Below, piece by piece: positions 59,224 to 64,000 of a DNA stretch of 64,000 bases. Each line of letters opens with the position of its first letter. Within the stretch, counting starts at the first letter, position 1. A program made the position numbers and the translations under genes. Origin of the DNA: Candidatus Rubneribacter avistercoris (GTDB lineage: Bacteria; Actinomycetota; Coriobacteriia; Coriobacteriales; Eggerthellaceae); NCBI GenBank assembly GCA_019115845.1, contig DXCU01000075.1, positions 1-64,000 on the forward strand, read 5' to 3'. The notes under the pieces are model-generated. The model worked only from the letters and a program-made list of their open reading frames with translations. It was not told the origin of the DNA and made no database searches.

Positions 59224-59384
59224 ACCGCAAACCGCCGCCGACGCGCGCGAGGTTCGCGTGCTTGGCCGCGCCGGCGGCGGTTTGCGGGGTTGCCGGGCGC
59301 GGCTGTCCCTCGCCGGTCGCGGCGGCGTGCCGCCTCGCTCGCACCCTGTCTGCGCTGCGGTTTGCGCTCCGTTCGACAAACCCC

Positions 59385-59413
59385 TTGCAATGCGGCGGGG
59401 GCTTTGAGATAAT
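59385..59413 (+). promoter_or_regulatory. Promoter of the tRNA-Glu gene
   Basis: TTGCAA (59385-59390) and GATAAT (59408-59413) are 17 bp apart, 32 bp upstream of the tRNA. Confidence 0.75.
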
Positions 59414-59445
59414 ACCCAAGCTGCATTCCGCCAAGGATGCCGCAC

Positions 59446-59520
59446 GTCCCCATAGTCTAGAGGTCAGGACGCGGCCCTTTCAAGGCTGAGACACGGGTTC
59501 GATTCCCGTTGGGGGCACCA
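59446..59520 (+). tRNA. tRNA-Glu (anticodon TTC)
   Basis: The acceptor stem GTCCCCA pairs with TGGGGGC, the anticodon arm is CGGCC-CTTTCAA-GGCTG with anticodon TTC, and the T arm is CGGGTTCGATTCCCG. The CCA end is encoded. It reads GAA/GAG codons. A promoter lies upstream and two hairpins downstream, so it is a single-gene unit. A long ORF on the minus strand (59464-62634) overlaps it and is not real. Confidence 0.95.
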
Positions 59521-59533
59521 TTCGCAATTTGTT

Positions 59534-59573
59534 AGAACCCGCTTGGTGATGTACCGGGCGGGTTCTTTGCTTT
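59534..59573 (+). terminator. Terminator of the tRNA-Glu gene
   Basis: AGAACCCGC (59534-59542) pairs with GCGGGTTCT (59558-59566), followed by TTGCTTT. Confidence 0.8.
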
Positions 59574-59603
59574 CGGTGTCTGGGGGCGCCGTTCGCACGC
59601 TGC

Positions 59604-59650
59604 ACGGACCCTGCGGGAATCCGCCCTCCCGCAGGGTCCGTTCGTTTTCC
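59604..59650 (+). terminator. Second hairpin after the tRNA gene
   Basis: ACGGACCCTGCGGG (59604-59617) pairs with CCCGCAGGGTCCGT (59628-59641), followed by TCGTTTTCC. It backs up the first terminator and insulates addB. Confidence 0.75.
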
Positions 59651-59751
59651 CTCGCTCTTACCCTCGCTCGTTCCGGTCTGCGTTCAAGGTGTTCTTCTGC
59701 ACGGGCGCGGTTTTCGGCCGGCGCCGCCCCCTCGAACGTTACAATGGCGCC

Positions 59752-62622
59752 ATGTCCTACAGCCTCGTCACACTCGACAACGCGGATGCCGTGCTCGAAG
59801 CCGCCCTCGTCCGGCTCTCCTCGCAGTGCGGCGGGTCCCGCATGCCCGTTGCGCTGACCCCCACCGCCGCCGCTGCCCTGCGTCTGCGCCGGGCCTTCTC
59901 GGGAGGCCCCTGCGCGATCGGCGTGCGCGCGGAGGCCCTTGACGCGTGGGTGGCCGACCGCTGGGAGCTGCTCGGCGACGGAAGGCGGCCCGTGCGTGCG
60001 GGCGAGCGCGAGCTGCTGGTGCGGCGCGCGTGCGGGGACGTCCCGGGCATCGAGGCGACGCCGGGGACGGTGGAGCTGCTGGCGCGGCTGGCCCGCGAGG
60101 CGCTTCCCCTGCTGCCGGGGGCAGACGGGGCCGCCGGCCTGAGCGCGGGCGAGCGGGCCGCGCTCGATGCGCTTTCCCGGTACGCGCTGCTTCTGGAGGA
60201 GCGCTCCCTCTGCGAGCTTTCCCAGGCCGCGTCCCTGTTGGCCGGGCTTCTCGACGATCCGCCGCCGCTGGTCGTGGTGGGCTTCGACGAGGTGCCCCCC
60301 GCCTACCAGGGCATGCTGGAGCGCTTCGGCGAGCGTGGCGACGTGCTGCGCTTGGACGACGGGTGCCGCGCCCCCTCGCGCCGCCCCGAACGCTCCCCCG
60401 AGCTTGACGCCGTGCTGGCCAGGTTGTTCCGGCCGGTCGGGGACGACCCGGTCAAGCCGACGGGCGCTGTCCGGTTCGCCTTGCCGGCCGGACGCTACGC
60501 CGCGCCCCGGCTCGTGGCCTCCTGCGCGACCGGCGCGGCCAAGCGGGAGCGGGCGCTTGCGCGGGAGGAGGGCCGGGCGCCCCTTCCCGTGGCCGTCGCG
60601 TCGCGCGATCCGCGCGCCCTGTTCGACTCTGTGGCGGACGCCCTGGCGGCGAAGGGGGTCTCGTGCGCGGCGTCCGCGACCCGTCCGTTTGCCGAAACCG
60701 CCTACGGGAAGGCGTTCTTGGCGCTTTGCGCGCTGCTCTTCGACGAGCCGTGCCCGTTTTCGCGCGCGTCCGATTTCGCGCTCGGCCCGTTCTCGGGCAT
60801 GGGCTGGCGCGCCGCGTGCGCCTTCGACTCGTCGTGGCGCGGCGACCGCACGGCCGATCGCGAGGGCGTCGCGTGTGCCCTTGCGGCGGAAAGCGACGTT
60901 GCGCGGGGCGCGCTTTTCGCGCTGGGGCAAGGCGATGTCGAAGCCGCCCTCTCCTGCCTTGAGGAGGCGGCCCTGCGCCGGGCCGACCTGGGCGCCGCCT
61001 TCCGAGCCGAGCAGGCCGCAGCCGCTCGGACGGCCCGCTCGTTTGCGGATGCGTGCCGGCGCGTGGGGGAAGACGCGCTCTCGTCGCTGCCTTTGCTCGA
61101 GCGCGCCTCGGTGCCGGCGGGGGCCTGCGTTCCCGACGGGGAGGAGGCGCCCGAGGTCGTGTTCCTGTCGCTTTCCGAGGCGGCCGAGCGCGGCCCGTGC
61201 TCGTTCTCGTCGCTTCTGGCATGCGACCTGGACGCCGCCTCGTACCCGGTGCGCGCGGCGGAGGACGGCGCGTCGCTGCTTCTGGAGAGGCTCTCCCTGG
61301 CCCGTCCCGCCGACGCGCTCTCCCTGGCCCGCAAACGCTTCTTCCGCGCCCTGTCCTCCGCGTGCGGGGGGGTGGTGCTCGAGCGCCCGCTCAACACCGT
61401 CGACGCCGACGAGGCGTACCCGGCCGTCATGTTCGAGGAGCTGACGGACTGCTACCGCTCGCAAAGCGACGGGTTTGCCGCCGACCGGGAGACGGGCCTG
61501 CCGCCTGCGCTGGTGCCGTACGCGCTGCGCGCGAGCGAAGCCGAGCTGCAGGCCGACCTCGCCTTCGGCTCGCTGGACGAAGGCCGCGCCCCGCTCTTTT
61601 GGCCCGTCCCCTCCCTCGGCGAGGTGTCCGAGGGCTTTCGGGAGCGCGTCGTGGTCCCGACCAGGTCGGTGGGGGGAAGGCCCGCCCCCGTCCTGTCCCC
61701 GTCTGCCTTGGAGAGCTACCTGGAGTGCCCGTGCAAGTGGTTCGCCCTGCGGCGCCTGCGGCTCTCCGAACCCGACGCGGGCTTCGGCCCGCTGGAGATG
61801 GGAAGCTTCTCCCACGGCGTGCTGAGGAGCTTCTACAGCCATTTCCGCGAGCAGGGGCACCCGAAGGTGGACGATGCGAACCTGCCGGGCGCCCGCAGCC
61901 TCATGCGCGAGACGTTCGAGCGGCATCTGGGGTTTCAACGCGAGCTTAGGCGCAGCCGCAACCCGCTTGTCCCCCGCACGAAGATCGAGGAGGCGGAGGC
62001 CGCCGGGCTGGGAAGGAGGCTTGAGGCGTATCTTGACCGCGAGGCGCGCCTGCTGCCCGGGTTCGAACCTGCCTACCTGGAGCTGGACTTCGGCGGGACG
62101 GAGCCGTTTTCGTACGCGGGGTGCCTTCTGCGCGGGAGCGTGGACCGTATTGACGTGAACGGCCGGGGGCAGGCGGTGATCATCGACTACAAAGGGTCGC
62201 TCTCGACCGATCACGCGCTTTCGAGCGCCTCGCCCGCGGCCCAGGCGGGGGGCGCTATGCTGCCGCACAAGGTGCAGGCCCTGGCGTACGCCCAGGCGGT
62301 CCGGCGGCTTCTGGGCCTGGACGTGGTGGGGGCCGTCTACGTGTCGTACGGGCGCGACGCCCGGGTGGCGGGGGCCGTCGACCGGACGGTGCTTGACGGG
62401 GCCGCCCTGCCGGGGCTTTCCCTGGAGGCGTGCGGCGTTCCCGGCCCTGCGGGGGAGGCCCTGGGCGTGCGGACGCTGTCGCAGCTGGCAGACGAGGTGG
62501 AGGAGCGCGTCTCTTGGGCGGTGCGGGCGCTTTTGGAGGGCGATGTCGCGCCCGACCCGCGCGGGGCCGACCCGTGCGGGCACTGCCCCGTGCTCGCCTG
62601 CGAGAAGAGGAGGCGCCCGTGA
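59752..62622 (+). CDS. addB: AddB-like nuclease/helicase subunit
   Basis: A 956-residue protein of the AddB/RexB type. The N-terminal region is a degenerate helicase-like fold without Walker A. The C-terminal region has a RecB-like PD-(D/E)XK nuclease (SPSALESYLECPCKWFALRRLRL, then VDRIDVNGRGQAVIIDYKG) with a 4Fe-4S cysteine set: one Cys in ECPCKW and the final CGHCPVLAC. With AddA it resects broken DNA ends for recombination. The ATG at 59752 is chosen for the N-terminal fit. Its stop overlaps the addA start (GTGA). Confidence 0.86.
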   Translation: MSYSLVTLDNADAVLEAALVRLSSQCGGSRMPVALTPTAAAALRLRRAFSGGPCAIGVRAEALDAWVADRWELLGDGRRPVRAGERELLVRRACGDVPGIEATPGTVELLARLAREALPLLPGADGAAGLSAGERAALDALSRYALLLEERSLCELSQAASLLAGLLDDPPPLVVVGFDEVPPAYQGMLERFGERGDVLRLDDGCRAPSRRPERSPELDAVLARLFRPVGDDPVKPTGAVRFALPAGRYAAPRLVASCATGAAKRERALAREEGRAPLPVAVASRDPRALFDSVADALAAKGVSCAASATRPFAETAYGKAFLALCALLFDEPCPFSRASDFALGPFSGMGWRAACAFDSSWRGDRTADREGVACALAAESDVARGALFALGQGDVEAALSCLEEAALRRADLGAAFRAEQAAAARTARSFADACRRVGEDALSSLPLLERASVPAGACVPDGEEAPEVVFLSLSEAAERGPCSFSSLLACDLDAASYPVRAAEDGASLLLERLSLARPADALSLARKRFFRALSSACGGVVLERPLNTVDADEAYPAVMFEELTDCYRSQSDGFAADRETGLPPALVPYALRASEAELQADLAFGSLDEGRAPLFWPVPSLGEVSEGFRERVVVPTRSVGGRPAPVLSPSALESYLECPCKWFALRRLRLSEPDAGFGPLEMGSFSHGVLRSFYSHFREQGHPKVDDANLPGARSLMRETFERHLGFQRELRRSRNPLVPRTKIEEAEAAGLGRRLEAYLDREARLLPGFEPAYLELDFGGTEPFSYAGCLLRGSVDRIDVNGRGQAVIIDYKGSLSTDHALSSASPAAQAGGAMLPHKVQALAYAQAVRRLLGLDVVGAVYVSYGRDARVAGAVDRTVLDGAALPGLSLEACGVPGPAGEALGVRTLSQLADEVEERVSWAVRALLEGDVAPDPRGADPCGHCPVLACEKRRRP

Positions 62623-64000
62623 ACCTGGACGCATGCACCCCCGGCCAGCGCGACAGCATCCTGCACGTCGACGGACCCCTGCTCGTGTCCGCGGGGGCGG
62701 GTTCGGGCAAGACCTTCACGCTCACGCAGCGCATCGCCTACGCGCTCCTTCCCGAAAGCGGGCCGGCGGTCGGCGGCATCGACGAGGTGCTGGCCATCAC
62801 GTTCACGGAGAAGGCGGCCTCCGAGATCAAGGCCCGCGTCAAGCGCACGCTGCGCGCCGAGGGGCTGGGCGAGGAAGCCCTCAAGGTGGACGGCGCCTGG
62901 ATCTCCACCATCCACGGCATGTGCGCCCGCATCCTGCGGGCGCATGCGCTCGATCTGGGGATCGACCCGGCGTTCGGCATCGTGGGCGACGCCGAGCGGG
63001 CCGATCTGCTCGCCGCGGCCATCGACGGCGCGCTCGGGGCGGACAACGACATCGTGGGCCGAGGCTCCTTCGCGGCGCTGTTCGACGCCTATCCCGCGCG
63101 CTCCTCCATGCCCCAGGAGGCTTCGGTGGCCTCCATGCTGCAGGCGCTTCTCGACAAGGCGGCGGGCCTGCGCGGCGGCTTGGACGCCGTGGACTTCGGG
63201 CCGGGCGCGGCCCGCGCCTCCTCCTTGGCGCGCGAGCTGCTTGTGGCTTACGAGGAGGTGCGGCCCTGGGTGGAGCGGGCCAAGCGCAGCGCGGCGTCCG
63301 AGAAGGCGCTCGCGGGCGCGGACGAGGCGCTTGCGGCGCTTCGGGCGTACCTGGACGCGCATGGCGCGGCGAGGGAGGGGGCCGCGGGGGAGGCGGAGGC
63401 GTTGCGGGAGCTGGCCTGCGTGGTCGACGGCTGCGCCTTCCTGCCGCGCACCTTCGGCGATGCGGCCGTCAAGGCCGAGGTGGGGGTTTTCCAGGGCGTT
63501 TACGAGCACGTCGCGCGCCAGATAGCGCTCGCGACGGCGCTTCCCCTGGCAGGCGAGCTCATGGCGCTTGCGCGCGAGGTGGCGGCGCGCTACGAGCAGG
63601 CGAAGGGCCGCCTGGGCAAGCTGGACAACGACGACCTGCTCTCAAAGACGCTCGCCGCCTTCGAGGAGCATCCCGGCATCGCGCGGCGCTACGAGGACCG
63701 CTTCAAGCTGGTGATGGTGGATGAGTTCCAGGACACAAGCCAGCTGCAGATCGACATGATAGCCCGCCTTGCGGGGCCGCGCTTCTCGCATCTGTGCACG
63801 GTCGGCGACGCCCAGCAGTCCATCTACCGCTTCCGCGGGGCCGACGTGAACGTGTACGAGGCCCACAAGCGCGTCATGCGCTCCGCGGAGGTGGGCGCGC
63901 TCTACGTGGAGCTGACGCGCAACTTCCGCAGCCACGCCGACGTGCTCTCGTTCGTGGACCGCGTGTTCGAGCAGCCCGGCGTCTTCGGCGAATCCTTCAT
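62619..64000 (+). CDS. addA: AddA, UvrD-type helicase subunit (5' part)
   Basis: About 460 residues are in the window and the gene runs off the right edge, which is why the ORF track omits it. Walker A is LLVSAGAGSGKTFTLTQRI (about residues 21-39), followed by LAITFTEKAASEIKARVK (motif Ia), STIHGMCARILRAH, motif II LVMVDEFQDTS, motif III GDAQQSIYRFRGAD and ELTRNFRSH. Starts with GTG at 62619 overlapping the addB stop. It is the motor for end resection together with AddB. Confidence 0.93.
   Translation, partial: MNLDACTPGQRDSILHVDGPLLVSAGAGSGKTFTLTQRIAYALLPESGPAVGGIDEVLAITFTEKAASEIKARVKRTLRAEGLGEEALKVDGAWISTIHGMCARILRAHALDLGIDPAFGIVGDAERADLLAAAIDGALGADNDIVGRGSFAALFDAYPARSSMPQEASVASMLQALLDKAAGLRGGLDAVDFGPGAARASSLARELLVAYEEVRPWVERAKRSAASEKALAGADEALAALRAYLDAHGAAREGAAGEAEALRELACVVDGCAFLPRTFGDAAVKAEVGVFQGVYEHVARQIALATALPLAGELMALAREVAARYEQAKGRLGKLDNDDLLSKTLAAFEEHPGIARRYEDRFKLVMVDEFQDTSQLQIDMIARLAGPRFSHLCTVGDAQQSIYRFRGADVNVYEAHKRVMRSAEVGALYVELTRNFRSHADVLSFVDRVFEQPGVFGESF

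Noticed and set aside
59464-62634. 1,056-residue ORF on the minus strand
   Set aside because: It is antisense to addB and runs through the tRNA-Glu gene. It has no recognisable domain and extreme Arg/Ala/Gly content.

Overview
This window is chromosomal DNA from a high-GC, anaerobic bacterium. The best fit is the actinobacterial class Coriobacteriia, probably the family Eggerthellaceae (relatives of Eggerthella or Gordonibacter). This is inferred from gene content, not from a search. The signs are many Tat-exported molybdopterin and flavin reductases, multihaem cytochromes, a LuxR regulator with a membrane-embedded N-terminus, a two-gene SufBC system, and AddAB. Most of the DNA is coding and in ordinary order. 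A few intergenic stretches hold repeats or regulatory structures.

Layout. 0-3.5 kb: start of pdxS with a divergent MocR/PdxR regulator, an acetyltransferase, a DUF4143 relic and a spermidine-synthase-like gene. 3.4-4.2 kb: gene-free, with a three-copy 20-bp repeat. 4.2-7.4 kb: membrane LuxR regulator followed by a Tat-exported fumarate-reductase-like flavoprotein. 7.5-11.1 kb: flavodoxin, FMN reductase, DUF362 protein and exported flavodoxin, read leftwards from a MerR-type promoter whose MerR gene is divergent. 11.3-11.9 kb: toxin-antitoxin-like pair. 12-19 kb: ferredoxin-tailed aldo/keto reductase, then an operon for a DmsA-type molybdoenzyme, DmsB, a TorD chaperone and an NrfH-like cytochrome, with a divergent LysR gene. 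19-24.5 kb: S-adenosylhomocysteinase, glycosyltransferase, ComF and a solute-binding lipoprotein. 24.7-28.8 kb: larB plus a short larC, four perfect ParB parS sites in 1.4 kb, and sufB/sufC. 29-34 kb: M16 metallopeptidase, then a trp leader peptide and attenuator in front of a TrpB2-type tryptophan synthase beta chain. 34-36.3 kb: two unrecognised membrane proteins and a DUF454 protein. 36.4-37.2 kb: gene-free, with nested inverted repeats. 37.2-45.1 kb: a six-gene surface operon (SipW-type signal peptidase, three SipW-type substrates, a sortase-type anchored protein and a 1,367-residue beta-helix protein). 45.4-47.3 kb: an Rrf2 gene with a stop at codon 2, then infC-rpmI-rplT. 47.4-57.8 kb: NifX-like protein, a DmsABC-type operon with divergent LysR, DEAD-box helicase, and a split flavocytochrome (flavoprotein plus tetrahaem lipoprotein) with a divergent XRE regulator. 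57.8-64 kb: diacylglycerol-glucosyltransferase-like enzyme, tRNA-Glu(TTC), addB and the start of addA.

How the parts fit. Two complete molybdoenzyme systems and two exported flavoprotein reductases, each beside its own regulator, suggest several induced anaerobic respiratory routes whose acceptors cannot be read from sequence. The first molybdoenzyme system apparently swaps the usual DmsC quinol anchor for an NrfH-like cytochrome; the second keeps DmsC. The most informative non-coding features are the parS cluster (implying origin proximity), the trp attenuator, two copies of an 18-bp MerR-type operator 11 kb apart, and a divergent MerR promoter with the classical 19-bp spacer. No insertion sequence, prophage, rRNA or CRISPR array was seen. 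Coordinates of non-coding features were counted by eye from the numbered sequence and were not machine-checked.
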